A stretch of 64,000 nucleotides of DNA from Burkholderia sp. IMCC1007 (GTDB lineage Bacteria > Pseudomonadota > Gammaproteobacteria > Burkholderiales > Burkholderiaceae): contig NZ_JAPVQY010000006.1 of NCBI RefSeq assembly GCF_027257875.1, positions 182,262-246,261 on the forward strand, written 5' to 3'. The notes below the pieces were generated by a model. That model made no database searches. It had not been told where the DNA came from and worked only from the letters and a program-made list of their open reading frames with translations. How positions within the stretch are numbered: position 1 is the first letter of the stretch; every line of letters begins with the position of its first letter. This document shows positions 1 to 8,487 of the stretch, piece by piece. The position numbers and the translations under genes were made by a program.

Positions 1-239
1 GCCCGGATCCCGCCGTCGCGATCGCGGATGACGACGATCGACGATTCGCCGACCGTCAACGTGAACCAGTCTCCAGCGCGCTTGATCTCGCACGACAGCC
101 CGGCGAACAGCCAGTGGCGCGCCCAGATCAACGCCATGTCGGCAGCAAAAAGTTCGGAATCCTTGTAGAACGCCTGGGGCAACGGGCGGCCGGGCACACA
201 GTCGGCCAGCAGCGCGTTGAGCTTCTTCGAATCGAACAT
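1..239 (-). CDS. Rieske ring-hydroxylating/N-demethylating oxygenase alpha subunit, 5' part only
   Basis: This is the first 79 codons of a gene that runs off the left edge. The ATG is at 239 (reverse strand), and the protein begins MFDSKKLNALLADC. It aligns almost without gaps to the N-terminus of the complete Rieske protein at 8488-9732: both have PGRPLPQ/AGRSLPQ, then QAFYKD/QPFYTD, the LIW..W.FAG block, and DWFTL followed by SSIVVIRDR. The window ends just before the CxH of the Rieske cluster, so the iron ligands cannot be checked. It is probably a second N-demethylase or terminal oxygenase of the same pathway. No reductase gene is visible for it, so it may share the one at 9729. Seen: the homology. 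Inferred: the substrate class. Confidence 0.85.
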   Translation of the reverse strand, partial: MFDSKKLNALLADCVPGRPLPQAFYKDSELFAADMALIWARHWLFAGLSCEIKRAGDWFTLTVGESSIVVIRDRDGGIR

Positions 240-817
240 TGAACGTCCCGCACGTCAGTCGTTGCATGCCGTCGTTTCCGGCGACACGGCGACACCGGTG
301 TGTCGTTGCAACCATTTCATGACGACATAAACGGCTCGACAAATCACTATTTCTGGTTCGATGCATGACAATTCACATGCAAAGATCGTCAGACGGCGCT
401 GAGCCTTCTGCATCAAGGCAGGTGCGTGAACCGCGCGAATCCGGTCGATGCATGCGGACGTCACCGGCTAGGTGTTAGTCCTTAAGCTGCGGCTTCCTTT
501 TTTGGCGAACACGTTGGCCGAATCGACCGCGACGCGCCGTTGCTGCCGCGCATGCGTCGATGGCATACGGCGAATCGAGACGACGGAACGGAAGACGTGC
601 GGGTCGATGCACGACCGCAAACGGGATGCTGTCGGCGAACGCCGACACAACGCGCGTTGCATGCGCGGAAAGACGCGACGAAATCGCGAAAGGAGCGACG
701 TCGCTGGATGGAACGACGAACGCGCCCGAGCGGGCGCGACGTCGGTTGCGAGAAACCCGGCCACGCGCCGGGCACGTCCTCGCGGGGATCGTGTTACCTC
801 GATCCCCTGTTCACGAA
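240..817. other. Intergenic region upstream of the left Rieske gene
   Basis: This 578-base gap separates the left-edge Rieske gene from the MFS carrier that ends at 818. The half nearest the Rieske gene is relatively AT-rich and holds the ATGCAA-type dyad listed separately. From about 470 to 817, open frames exist in several frames at once, as expected for GC-rich noncoding DNA; none has a recognisable domain or a ribosome site, so I call no gene there. Confidence 0.6.
362..384. promoter_or_regulatory. Dyad TGCATG-N8-CATGCA upstream of the left Rieske gene
   Basis: TGCATG (362-367) and CATGCA (376-381) form an inverted repeat. The 12-mer TCACATGCAAAG at 373-384 recurs exactly at 3964-3975, in front of the cupin/FAD-oxidase/MFS genes of the same cluster. 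It is possibly an operator for the LysR protein at 10776. The repeat is seen; the role is inferred. Confidence 0.4.
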
Positions 818-2155
818 TCAGGCGCCGCGCACGGGGGTGCCGTGAATCGCCGCGGATGACTGCTCTGCTTCACCCGAGCGCATATGGCGCGATGCCAGAT
901 AAAAATGCCACGCCGCCCAAAAGCCCGTCAGCGATACCAGCACAAGGACATATCGAAGCGACTCCGCGGGGTTCGCGATATGCGGCGCGATGGCGTCCGA
1001 CAGAAACCCGACCGCTTGCGGCGCGATGACGAGATTCGCGACGTTCGTCACGAACACGATGATGCCGATGACCTGCCCGCGCATCGCCGCCGGCGTAAGG
1101 TTCTGCGCCATCGATGCGGACGGGCCGATATACACGTAGATCGTCGGCACGAAGATCCACAACATCAGGTGCGTCACCGGCAGCGACGTGGACGCGTACG
1201 CGACCAGCGAAGGCACGGTGGCCAGTGCGGTCACGAGCGCGACGAGCCGCGCCTGCGAAAAGCTCGATGACGCGCGCGGCCGGCTCAGGACCAGGGCGGT
1301 GCCGAGCATCGCGAGCCCTCCGCCGATCCCGTGAATCGCACCGAGAATCTCGCCGGCGTCGCCCACGCCGAGATGGAAACTCCGGACGAGGAACGACGGG
1401 GTCCACCACACGAGCCCCCAGCCCCAGAACGTCAGGACCGTGGTGCCGGCGATCGCGTGGAACAGCGCCTTGCTGCCGCGGATGTGACGCAGGGTATCCA
1501 TCAGCCCCGCACGCGCGATCGCGCTTTCCGGCTTGTCGAACACGCCGCGGCGCGGCTCGCTGAAGCCGAGCATCAGGATCGCCGCGAGCGGGATGCCGAT
1601 GCAACCGAACACCAGCAGGACCGCACGCCAACCGTGATGCTCGGCGATCCATCCGCCGCCCGCCGAGCCCATCAGCGCGCCGACCGCAGCGCCGACGGAA
1701 AAGAGGCTCATCGCCGTACCGCGCATCGCCGGGGAAAACTTGTCCGCGAGCAGGGAGACCGCGCACGGCATGCAACCGGCCTCGCCTATCCCGACGCCGA
1801 TGCGCGACAGGAAGAACGTCAGCGCGCTGCTGCTCGCGCCGCACAGGACCGTGAAGCCCGACCAGACGGCCAGCGCGACGCTGATCATGCGCTTGCGGTT
1901 CACGCGGTCCGCGAGCAGGCCGAGCGGCACGCTCAGCGTGACGTAGAACAGCGCGATGGCCGTGCCGGTCAGGAACCCGACCTCACTGTCGGTCAGCCGG
2001 AATTCATGCTTGATGGGTTCGATCAAGGTCGACACCACATAACGGTCGGCAATGTTGACCGTATAGACCAGCGTCAGCAGGAACAGCACCCACCATTTCG
2101 TGGCGCTTCGTTCGCTCGCCGCCGGGGCTGCTTGATACCGTGTCTCGCTCTTCAT
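818..2155 (-). CDS. MFS transporter, spinster-like
   Basis: A 445-residue inner-membrane carrier of the major facilitator superfamily with about 12 hydrophobic segments. The first helix contains the NIADRY pattern seen in Spns/ACS-type carriers. The loop 2-3 motif is present as GLLADRVNRKRM (about residues 79-90), and the GEAG motif of helix 4 is at about 124. It is the last gene of a minus-strand run, starting 30 bases after the FAD oxidoreductase stop, so it is probably co-transcribed with it and with the cupin. The likely job is uptake (or release) of the compound handled by the surrounding Rieske, amine oxidase and tryptophan genes. Substrate unknown from sequence. Confidence 0.88.
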   Translation of the reverse strand: MKSETRYQAAPAASERSATKWWVLFLLTLVYTVNIADRYVVSTLIEPIKHEFRLTDSEVGFLTGTAIALFYVTLSVPLGLLADRVNRKRMISVALAVWSGFTVLCGASSSALTFFLSRIGVGIGEAGCMPCAVSLLADKFSPAMRGTAMSLFSVGAAVGALMGSAGGGWIAEHHGWRAVLLVFGCIGIPLAAILMLGFSEPRRGVFDKPESAIARAGLMDTLRHIRGSKALFHAIAGTTVLTFWGWGLVWWTPSFLVRSFHLGVGDAGEILGAIHGIGGGLAMLGTALVLSRPRASSSFSQARLVALVTALATVPSLVAYASTSLPVTHLMLWIFVPTIYVYIGPSASMAQNLTPAAMRGQVIGIIVFVTNVANLVIAPQAVGFLSDAIAPHIANPAESLRYVLVLVSLTGFWAAWHFYLASRHMRSGEAEQSSAAIHGTPVRGA

Positions 2156-2185
2156 GTTTGTCTGATGTCTCGCTGTCGTATTCGG

Positions 2186-3520
2186 CTACTTCTCGGTGCG
2201 GCCCATCCACTTCTGGGCCGCGAGGTAACTTCTCACACCGATGTCCAGGAACGGCCGTCGCGGCAACCGGTCCGGCGCGCCCAGCGCCAGCATGTCGCCG
2301 ATCAGCGGATGCCCGGTGTCGCAGGCCAGCTCGGCGATGAGCGCGCCGGCCGTGGTTTGTTTCGCGATGCCGACGCCGTTGCAGTTGACCGCCGCATGGA
2401 CGTTCTTCGCCAGTCGCCCCCAGCCGGGCGCGCCGTTCTGGCTCAGCGACAGGTAACCCGCCCAGAAATGCTCGAGCGACACGTGCTCCAGCATCGGAAA
2501 GCGGGCCTTGAACAGCACTGCGTGCGTGCGCTTCATGCGCTCGCGCAGCGATGCCGGGCAACGCAACGTCGGCGCAAACTGGAACCCGTACCGGAACAGG
2601 ATGCGGAAGTCCTGCGTATAGCGCAACGTGGCGCCCGCGATCCCGTGAGCCGGCGTGATGCCCCAGTCGTGCGTGCCGCCGAGCCGCGCGCGCTCGTCCG
2701 GCGTCAACGGCCGCGACAGGCTCGCGAACAGCACGAACGGCAGCAACTGCCGTTCGAAATACCCGAAGCGATTGATGAACGCGTTGTTGGTGAGGATCGC
2801 GTTACGTGCGGACAACCGTACGCCGTTGCGCAACGTCGCCACGACGGGCGACCCCGGCTCGATATCGAGCACCGGCGAGTTCTCGAACAGCTGCACGTTC
2901 GCCGGAAGCGAATCGGCCAGCCCGCGCGACAGCGCGGCCGGATTCAGCAGCCGGGTGCCCGGCGTGTGGATCGCGCAATCGTAGTAGCGCGTGCCGAGCC
3001 GCGCGTGCAGCGCATCGCCGCGCAACACTTCGTACGGCTCGCCCAGTGCATCGAGTTCGGCGATCGTGGCGCCCAGCAGCGTGCGGGAAATCTCGGGCGA
3101 CACCGCGCAGTCGTATCGGCCGCGTTTGCTCCACTGGCAGTCGATCGCGTTCGTGCTGACCAGCTCATCGAGCGTATCGATGCCATAGCGACTCAGTCGC
3201 TTGTGGCGATACCCTTTCTCCGTGTTGCCGGGATCGTGGTCGTTGTTGTGCGGCAGGTCGATCGCGAATCCGGCGTTCCGGCCATGCGCGCCCTCGCCGA
3301 CCGTTTGCGCGTCGACGAGGGCGATTGTGTGGGACGGGTTCAGCAGCGCCAGCCGCCGGGCCGCCGACAAACCGGCATAGCCCGCGCCGACGACCAGCCA
3401 GTCGAAACTGTCCGACCGCTGCGCCGGGGCATGCGGCACGCGCGCGGGCAGGATCGCCGACCAGCCGTTCGTGTTGTCGTCCGCGGGAAGCAATTTCTCT
3501 GAGGATACTGAAGCATTCAT
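2186..3520 (-). CDS. FAD-dependent amine/amino-acid oxidoreductase (DAO family)
   Basis: A 444-residue protein of the D-amino-acid oxidase/PuuB/sarcosine oxidase superfamily. The dinucleotide-binding motif WLVVGAGYAGLSAARRL is at about residues 41-57, and the HGRNAGF segment typical of gamma-glutamylputrescine oxidase-like proteins follows. No signal peptide is seen. I chose the ATG at 3520; the open frame runs further upstream but that part is low-complexity and overlaps the cupin gene. It lies 31 bases after the cupin and 30 bases before the MFS gene. In a demethylation cluster it could remove the last N-methyl group, as N-methyltryptophan or sarcosine oxidases do, or deaminate a D-amino acid. 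Family is firm; reaction is inferred. Confidence 0.85.
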   Translation of the reverse strand: MNASVSSEKLLPADDNTNGWSAILPARVPHAPAQRSDSFDWLVVGAGYAGLSAARRLALLNPSHTIALVDAQTVGEGAHGRNAGFAIDLPHNNDHDPGNTEKGYRHKRLSRYGIDTLDELVSTNAIDCQWSKRGRYDCAVSPEISRTLLGATIAELDALGEPYEVLRGDALHARLGTRYYDCAIHTPGTRLLNPAALSRGLADSLPANVQLFENSPVLDIEPGSPVVATLRNGVRLSARNAILTNNAFINRFGYFERQLLPFVLFASLSRPLTPDERARLGGTHDWGITPAHGIAGATLRYTQDFRILFRYGFQFAPTLRCPASLRERMKRTHAVLFKARFPMLEHVSLEHFWAGYLSLSQNGAPGWGRLAKNVHAAVNCNGVGIAKQTTAGALIAELACDTGHPLIGDMLALGAPDRLPRRPFLDIGVRSYLAAQKWMGRTEK

Positions 3521-3551
3521 GCTGCATTCCGTTTCGAGGGTCTCGTTTGCA

Positions 3552-3890
3552 TCAGCCGGCCGTGACGACGAAGAAGAACTCCGCGTCGCGGCCGGAATAC
3601 GTGACGACCGACCCGCGACTGAGCGACAGCACGTCGCCGGCCTGCGCAACCAGATGCCGGCCGCCGCAGGTCACGACGAAGGTGCCGTCGAGCACATGGA
3701 TCACTTCGTCGTAGTCGAGTGTCTTGGGCGGCATCGCGCCCGCCTTCAACCGGCCGAAACCGGACGCCAGCGAATTGCCGGCGGAACGCACGGCCCACGC
3801 GATGCCGCCACCGCCGTCCTGCGCGCCGTCCCGTACTTCCCACACGGCATCATCGGCGCGTGTCAGCGCCGTCGTTGCAGAATCATTCAT
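3552..3890 (-). CDS. Small cupin-domain protein (EutQ-like)
   Basis: A 112-residue single-cupin protein starting MNDSATTALTRADD. Cupin motif 1 is degenerate (DYDEVIHVLDG at about 68-78), and motif 2 contains AGDVLSLSRGS. The open frame extends to 4109, but that extension is alanine-rich low complexity and overlaps the RidA end, so I use the ATG at 3890. It resembles EutQ and other small cupins in amine catabolic operons, which usually bind a metal and either isomerise an intermediate or have no proven role. It is first in a probable transcription unit with the FAD oxidoreductase and MFS carrier; the 175-base gap before it contains an ATGCAA-type dyad. Confidence 0.8.
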   Translation of the reverse strand: MNDSATTALTRADDAVWEVRDGAQDGGGGIAWAVRSAGNSLASGFGRLKAGAMPPKTLDYDEVIHVLDGTFVVTCGGRHLVAQAGDVLSLSRGSVVTYSGRDAEFFFVVTAG

Positions 3891-3963
3891 ATGCACAATC
3901 GTCGATAAAGCCCGTTTGAATCCAATTCTAGAAAAGCGGCACCGCGCGCCGAAAGCCGAAATA

Positions 3964-3980
3964 TCACATGCAAAGCATGC
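3964..3980. promoter_or_regulatory. CATGC-AAA-GCATG dyad upstream of the cupin gene
   Basis: An inverted repeat with 5-base arms and a 3-base spacer lies in the 175-base gap between ridA-like and cupin genes. Its left part, TCACATGCAAAG, is identical to a stretch upstream of the left-edge Rieske gene. Shared non-coding sequence in one catabolic island suggests a common regulator. Confidence 0.4.
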
Positions 3981-4065
3981 GGAAATGCGTGGAATCGACT
4001 GTCCATGCAGATGCTTCGACACCGGCGTGCCGCGTGCCGCTGCGGCTGCGGCTGCGGCTGCCACG

Positions 4066-4479
4066 TCACGAAGATCGCTCGCCGTCCGGCGATCGATCGC
4101 GGTGCCCAAGCCCCACGTACGCGACGATCTCGATCAGCATCTCCGGATGGACGAAGTCCTTCACCACCACGCTCAACCGATTCGGATAAGGCGGATGGAA
4201 AAACTCCCGGTAAACGCGATCGATCGCCGGCATGTGGGTCGCATCCTTCATATAAATCAATACCTGTGCGACGTCGGGCAGCTCCGCATCCGCTGCCGCG
4301 ACTGCCCGCTGCAGATTCGAGAACGTCAGTCGCGCCTGCTCGTCGATCGCGCCGCCGCGGATGTTCCCGTCCATCGTCACCGGACCGTGCGCGGTGAAAA
4401 GCAGCCCGCCGGCTTGCGTCGCCCAGGAAAAGGGTTGATCAAGCGAAGGAAGGCCCGTGTCGATCGTTTTTCGAATCAT
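4066..4479 (-). CDS. RidA/YjgF/UK114 family protein
   Basis: A 137-residue RidA-family protein. RidA enzymes hydrolyse reactive enamine or imine intermediates released by PLP enzymes and flavin amine oxidases, to ketoacid plus ammonia. The arginine that holds the substrate carboxylate appears in the NRLSVVV segment, and the glutamate region IEIVAYVG is intact, so deaminase activity is plausible. It begins 54 bases after the aminotransferase stop in what looks like one operon with tryptophan dioxygenase and formaldehyde dehydrogenase. Its presence next to an amine oxidase-like gene fits a pathway that generates imines. The C-terminal 10 residues are polar and unusual for the family. Confidence 0.9.
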   Translation of the reverse strand: MIRKTIDTGLPSLDQPFSWATQAGGLLFTAHGPVTMDGNIRGGAIDEQARLTFSNLQRAVAAADAELPDVAQVLIYMKDATHMPAIDRVYREFFHPPYPNRLSVVVKDFVHPEMLIEIVAYVGLGHRDRSPDGERSS

Positions 4480-4533
4480 GGCAAGTGGATGGAGGAATTG
4501 AAGGAAGGACCGGATCGCGCCGGACCGCCGCGC

Positions 4534-5748
4534 TCAGCTCGGCACGGCCGTTCGCTGCAGGATCACGTCGGCAATCGCTTCGCCGACGTACGCAACGTTG
4601 CGGTCGTTCAGTCCGGCGACGCAGATCCGGCCGGATTGGACAAGGTAGATCGACTTGCGCTCGCGCAGCGCGTCGACTTCGGTCGCGGTCAGTCCCGTGT
4701 AGCTGAACATCCCGCGCTGGTCCGTCAGATAGCTGGCGTCGACGTCCGGCGCGAGGGCTTCGAGCGCCGCGCGCAGCTTGTGCCGCATCGCCCTCATGCG
4801 CTGCTGCATGGCGGCGACTTCGCGCCGCCACTGCTGCGACAACGCCGGACTCGTCAGGATCGTGCGGACCAGTTGGGAGCCGAACGCGGGCGGGCTCGAA
4901 TACACCTTTCTGACAGCGGCCTTCAGTTGCCCCTGCACCCGCGATGCGGTTTCCGCGTCGGGACAGACGATCGACAGCGCGCCGACGCGTTCGCCATAGA
5001 GCGAGAAGTTCTTCGAGAACGAGTTCGTCACGATGACCTGCAGCCCGGCGTCGACCATCCTGCGGATCGGCGCGGCGTCTTCGTCGAGTCCTTCGCCGAA
5101 ACCCTGGTACGCCATGTCGACGAACGGCAGCAGATTGCGTCGCGTCAGGATCTCGATGATCCGCGCGAACTGCTGCGCCGACAGGTCCGCCCCGGTCGGG
5201 TTATGACACGACGGCTGCAACAGCACGATGCTGCGCTCGGGCAGCGTGTCGAGGGTCGCGATCATCCCGTCGAAATCGATGCCGTTGTTCCGAACGTCGA
5301 AGTACGGGTAGGTGTTGACGGCCACGCCGGCCGACTCGAGCAGTACGCGATGGTTGTCCCACGTCGGGTTGCCGATCCAGATCGCGCTGTCGGGCAGCGT
5401 GGCTTTCAGAAAGCGCGCCGCGATGTGAATCGCGCCCGAGCCGCCGACGGACTGGATCGTCGCGATACGGCCGGATGCGACCGCTTCCGAGCCGGCCCCG
5501 AACACGATGTCCTGGATCGCGGCCCGATACGCAGCGTCGCCTTCCATCGGCAGGTAGGTATGCGGCTTCGCCGCGTCGTGGACTATCGCGGCGGCACGCC
5601 TGACCGACGGCAGAACCGGAATCTGCCCGCCTTCGTCGTAATAGAGCCCGATACCGAGATTGGTCTTCTCGGGCCGGGTGTCGGCCAGGTACGCCTCCAT
5701 CAGGGACAGAATCGGGTCGCCGGGATAGGCGTCTACGTGTTTGAACAT
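4534..5748 (-). CDS. Class I aromatic/aspartate aminotransferase
   Basis: A 404-residue PLP enzyme of the AspC/TyrB type. The PLP lysine is Lys246 in TNSFSKNFSLYGER, with the NPTG motif at about 183-186 and the carboxylate-binding arginine in SGRICVAG near the C-terminus. The ATG at 5748 matches the usual family start (MFKHVDAYPGDPIL). It transfers an amino group between an aromatic or acidic amino acid and 2-oxoglutarate. It lies 55 bases downstream of tryptophan 2,3-dioxygenase. Here it could act on tryptophan, or on kynurenine made by the dioxygenase (giving kynurenate); the sequence alone does not decide. Confidence 0.9.
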   Translation of the reverse strand: MFKHVDAYPGDPILSLMEAYLADTRPEKTNLGIGLYYDEGGQIPVLPSVRRAAAIVHDAAKPHTYLPMEGDAAYRAAIQDIVFGAGSEAVASGRIATIQSVGGSGAIHIAARFLKATLPDSAIWIGNPTWDNHRVLLESAGVAVNTYPYFDVRNNGIDFDGMIATLDTLPERSIVLLQPSCHNPTGADLSAQQFARIIEILTRRNLLPFVDMAYQGFGEGLDEDAAPIRRMVDAGLQVIVTNSFSKNFSLYGERVGALSIVCPDAETASRVQGQLKAAVRKVYSSPPAFGSQLVRTILTSPALSQQWRREVAAMQQRMRAMRHKLRAALEALAPDVDASYLTDQRGMFSYTGLTATEVDALRERKSIYLVQSGRICVAGLNDRNVAYVGEAIADVILQRTAVPS

Positions 5749-5803
5749 TTCAAGTGATCCTGAATGAATTTCCGTGTCTTCTTGATCAGCGACGCGGCGC
5801 GAA

Positions 5804-6673
5804 TCAGAGTTCCGTGCGCAGCTTCCACAGCTCCGGAAACAGGACGACGTCGAGCATCTTGCGCAGATATCCGACACCTTCCGTGCCGCCGGTGCCGCGC
5901 TTGAACCCGATCACGCGCTCGACCGTCGTCAGATGGCGGAAACGCCATTGCCGGAACGCGTCCTCGAGGTCGACGAGCTTTTCGGCCAGCTGGTAGAGGC
6001 TCCAGAACCGTTGCGGATCGCGGTACACCTGCAACCACGCATCGGCAACGGACGCGTTGTAGCGCGTCGGCTGGGTCCAGTCCGCGTCGAGACGGTCGCT
6101 ATCGACGGGCAGGCCCGCGCGCGCCAGAAGCCGGACGCCTTCGTCGTACAGCGACGGCTGCTCGAGCGCATCGCGCAGCAGCGTCACGCTGTCGGGCCGA
6201 TGTTCGTGCGGGCGTAGCATCGTGCCGTTCTTGTTGCCGAGGATGAATTCGATCTCCCGGTACTGGCACGACTGGAAGCCCGACGACAAGCCGAGGTAAG
6301 GCCGCATCGCCGTATATTCCGGCGGCGTCATCGTCGCGAGCACGCTCCACGCCTGAACGAGCTGATCCAGGATCCGCGACACCCGCGCGAGCATCTTGAA
6401 CACCGGCTGAATTTCGTCGTTGCGAACGCCGATCCTGGACGCGCGCAGTTCGTGCAGCATCAGCTTCATCCACAGCTCGGATGTCTGGTGTTGAACGATG
6501 AACAGCAGCTCGTTGTGGTCGGGCGACAGCGGATGCTGCGCTTCGAGGATCTCGTCGAGATGAAGGTAATCGCCGTAACTCATCGACCGCGCAAAGTCGA
6601 GCTGCGCGTCGTGCCAGCCGCCGTCGGCCGCCGGCTTCGTGTCCGGCTCATGTCCCGAGAATGGGCATCCCAT
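5804..6673 (-). CDS. kynA: Tryptophan 2,3-dioxygenase
   Basis: A 289-residue haem dioxygenase that opens the indole ring of L-tryptophan to N-formylkynurenine. The distal histidine is His62 in [12 protein letters not shown] and the proximal haem ligand is about His247 in [16 protein letters not shown]; the GTGGT loop that closes over substrate is present. Length and motifs match bacterial KynA. Burkholderia usually carry kynA beside kynB and kynU, but neither formamidase nor kynureninase is here. Instead this copy sits between an aromatic aminotransferase and formaldehyde dehydrogenase, so it is probably a second, pathway-specific copy, perhaps for tryptophan released from a methylated precursor. 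Confidence 0.96.
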   Translation of the reverse strand: MGCPFSGHEPDTKPAADGGWHDAQLDFARSMSYGDYLHLDEILEAQHPLSPDHNELLFIVQHQTSELWMKLMLHELRASRIGVRNDEIQPVFKMLARVSRILDQLVQAWSVLATMTPPEYTAMRPYLGLSSGFQSCQYREIEFILGNKNGTMLRPHEHRPDSVTLLRDALEQPSLYDEGVRLLARAGLPVDSDRLDADWTQPTRYNASVADAWLQVYRDPQRFWSLYQLAEKLVDLEDAFRQWRFRHLTTVERVIGFKRGTGGTEGVGYLRKMLDVVLFPELWKLRTEL

Positions 6674-6760
6674 TGTGTATTCCTTAGTGCTTTGAATTCC
6701 GAAACCCGATGCACGATGCGACGCCCCGCATCTGTTTCCACCTGCTCCGGAGTGACTGGC

Positions 6761-7963
6761 TCACGCGGCGGACTTGAACACGCCGTGCGGATCGATAACG
6801 AATTTCTTCGGCACGCCGGCATCGAATTCCGCGTATCCGGCCGGCGCCTGGTCGAGATCGATCACGTTGACGTTCACGACATTGGCGATATCGAGGCGAT
6901 CCCACAGAATGGCCTGCATCAGGCTGCGGTTGTATTTCATCACCGGCGTCTGGCCGGTAAAGAATGCATGCGACTTCGCCCACCCGAGCCCGAAGCGGAC
7001 CGACAGGCTGCCCTTCTGCGCGGCGGCATCGCCCGCACCCGGATCGTCGGTCACGTACAGCCCCGGAATGCCGATCTTCCCGGCCACCCGCGTGACTTCC
7101 ATCAGCGAATTCAGCACCGTTGCCGGCGCTTCGGCCTGCGAACCGGCGTGCCCGTGGCCGCGCGCTTCGAAGCCGACGCAATCGATCGCGCAATCGACTT
7201 CCGGCTCGCCGAGAAGATGCGCGATCTGGTCGGCCAGCGACGCGTCGTCGGAAAGATCGACCGTCTCGAACCCGACGCGCCGCGCATGCGCGAGCCGCGC
7301 GGGATTCACGTCGCCGACGATCGTGACCGCCGCACCGAGCAGCCGCGCCGATGCCGCGGCGGCCAGCCCGACCGGGCCGGCGCCCGCGACGTACACCGTC
7401 GAGCCCGGCGCCACGCCGGCGGTGACGGCGCCGTGATATCCGGTCGGCAGGATGTCGGACAGGCACGTGAGATCGCGAATCTTCGCCATCGCGCGATCGC
7501 GGTCCGGGAACTTGAGCAGGTTGAAGTCCGCGTAGGGCACCATCACGTACTCCGCCTGCCCGCCGATCCAGCCGCCCATGTCGACGTATCCGTACGCGCC
7601 GCCGGCTCGCGCGGGGTTCACGCCGAGACACACGCCAGTGTTCTGCGCCTTGCACATCGGACAGCGCCCGCACGCCACGTTGAACGGCACCGACACGAGA
7701 TCGCCCTTTGCGAGCGTCAGCACGTCCGGACCGACCTCGATCACTTCACCCGTGATTTCGTGTCCGAGCACGAGCCCGGCCGGTGCGGTGGTCCGGCCGC
7801 GCACCATGTGCTGGTCGGAGCCGCAAATGTTGGTCGCGACGACCCGAAGGATGACCGCGTGATTGGCCTTGCGGCCGGCGGGATCGGACAGCTCCGGGAA
7901 GTCGATGTTGCGCACCTCGACCTTCCCGGGCCCGACATAAACCACTCCACGATTTCCTGACAT
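6761..7963 (-). CDS. fdhA: Formaldehyde dehydrogenase, glutathione-independent
   Basis: A 400-residue zinc-dependent medium-chain dehydrogenase matching the Pseudomonas-type glutathione-independent formaldehyde dehydrogenase. Catalytic zinc ligands are Cys47 (in NICGSD) and His68 (GHE); structural zinc cysteines fall at about 98, 101, 104 and 112; the NAD motif is GAGPVG. The ATG at 7963 gives the family start MSGNRGVVYVGPG; the open frame extends upstream without support. It oxidises formaldehyde to formate. It is divergent from the Rieske/reductase pair, which is the arrangement expected if those enzymes release formaldehyde from N-methyl groups. It is the first gene of a run with kynA, aminotransferase and RidA. 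Confidence 0.93.
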   Translation of the reverse strand: MSGNRGVVYVGPGKVEVRNIDFPELSDPAGRKANHAVILRVVATNICGSDQHMVRGRTTAPAGLVLGHEITGEVIEVGPDVLTLAKGDLVSVPFNVACGRCPMCKAQNTGVCLGVNPARAGGAYGYVDMGGWIGGQAEYVMVPYADFNLLKFPDRDRAMAKIRDLTCLSDILPTGYHGAVTAGVAPGSTVYVAGAGPVGLAAAASARLLGAAVTIVGDVNPARLAHARRVGFETVDLSDDASLADQIAHLLGEPEVDCAIDCVGFEARGHGHAGSQAEAPATVLNSLMEVTRVAGKIGIPGLYVTDDPGAGDAAAQKGSLSVRFGLGWAKSHAFFTGQTPVMKYNRSLMQAILWDRLDIANVVNVNVIDLDQAPAGYAEFDAGVPKKFVIDPHGVFKSAA

Positions 7964-8487
7964 GACGTCTCCGGATGTTGTTGTCGCCGGGAACCGGGAG
8001 CCGTCTGCGCGACGCGTGTCCTGATTCACGGCATTGCGAAAGCAGTGCGATGCAAGCGATGTCCCGCATCATCCGAGCCGCAAAATCCGTCGTCAAAGCA
8101 GTTTTTCTGATCTACCGCATGCGAATTTGCATACAAGGCCATTGCAGACCCGCGCCACGCTGTCGGACTCCGCGCTGTATGAAATTGTGCATGTCATCGA
8201 CTCCCGGCGACAGCGCGGCGAATCGTGCAAGGGGAAGGCTCATGCACAACGTGCTGTCGGCATGGATTCGCGCATGAATCGCGGCTGGGCGGGCTTCCCC
8301 AAGCTGCGCCATCGAAATCAGCCGCCGTGAAGACCCTGAGCCCGCGGCACGTTTCCAACCTCACGAATGGCCACCAAAAATTCATGCAAAACATCAGTTT
8401 TCATCGGTTGCACGCACGCGTTCGAGCGGGTCAAATCTGCTCATCCATCCATTCGTTATTGCATTCGAAACCCAACCGAACACCACC
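7964..8487. promoter_or_regulatory. Divergent promoter region between fdhA and the Rieske gene
   Basis: This 524-base region is lower in GC than its neighbours and must drive both directions. It contains a near-palindrome ATGCGAATTTGCAT (8119-8132) and several further ATGCA/TGCAT half sites (near 8188, 8241 and 8383). Short frames here have no domain or ribosome site and are not called as genes. Confidence 0.55.
8119..8132. promoter_or_regulatory. Near-palindrome ATGCGAATTTGCAT
   Basis: The two halves ATGCGAA and TTTGCAT are inverted repeats with one mismatch. It lies in the fdhA/Rieske divergent promoter and resembles the ATGCAA elements at 362-384 and 3964-3980. Candidate binding site for the LysR protein encoded at 10776-11687. 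Confidence 0.4.

Noticed and set aside
472..1029. Overlapping open frames on both strands near 470-1030
   Set aside because: Several mutually exclusive frames, Arg-rich, no domain, partly inside the MFS gene.
1331..3502. 723-codon plus-strand open frame opposite the MFS and FAD oxidoreductase genes
   Set aside because: It is antisense to two well-supported genes, rich in Arg/Ala/Asp with no domain; typical shadow frame in GC-rich DNA.
4000..4065. GCGGCT triplet run as a repeat element
   Set aside because: A short alanine-codon-like run in the ridA/cupin gap; too short and imperfect to call a repeat feature.
3724..5757. 677-codon plus-strand frame opposite cupin, RidA and aminotransferase
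   Set aside because: Antisense to clear enzyme genes; no motif and no ribosome site.
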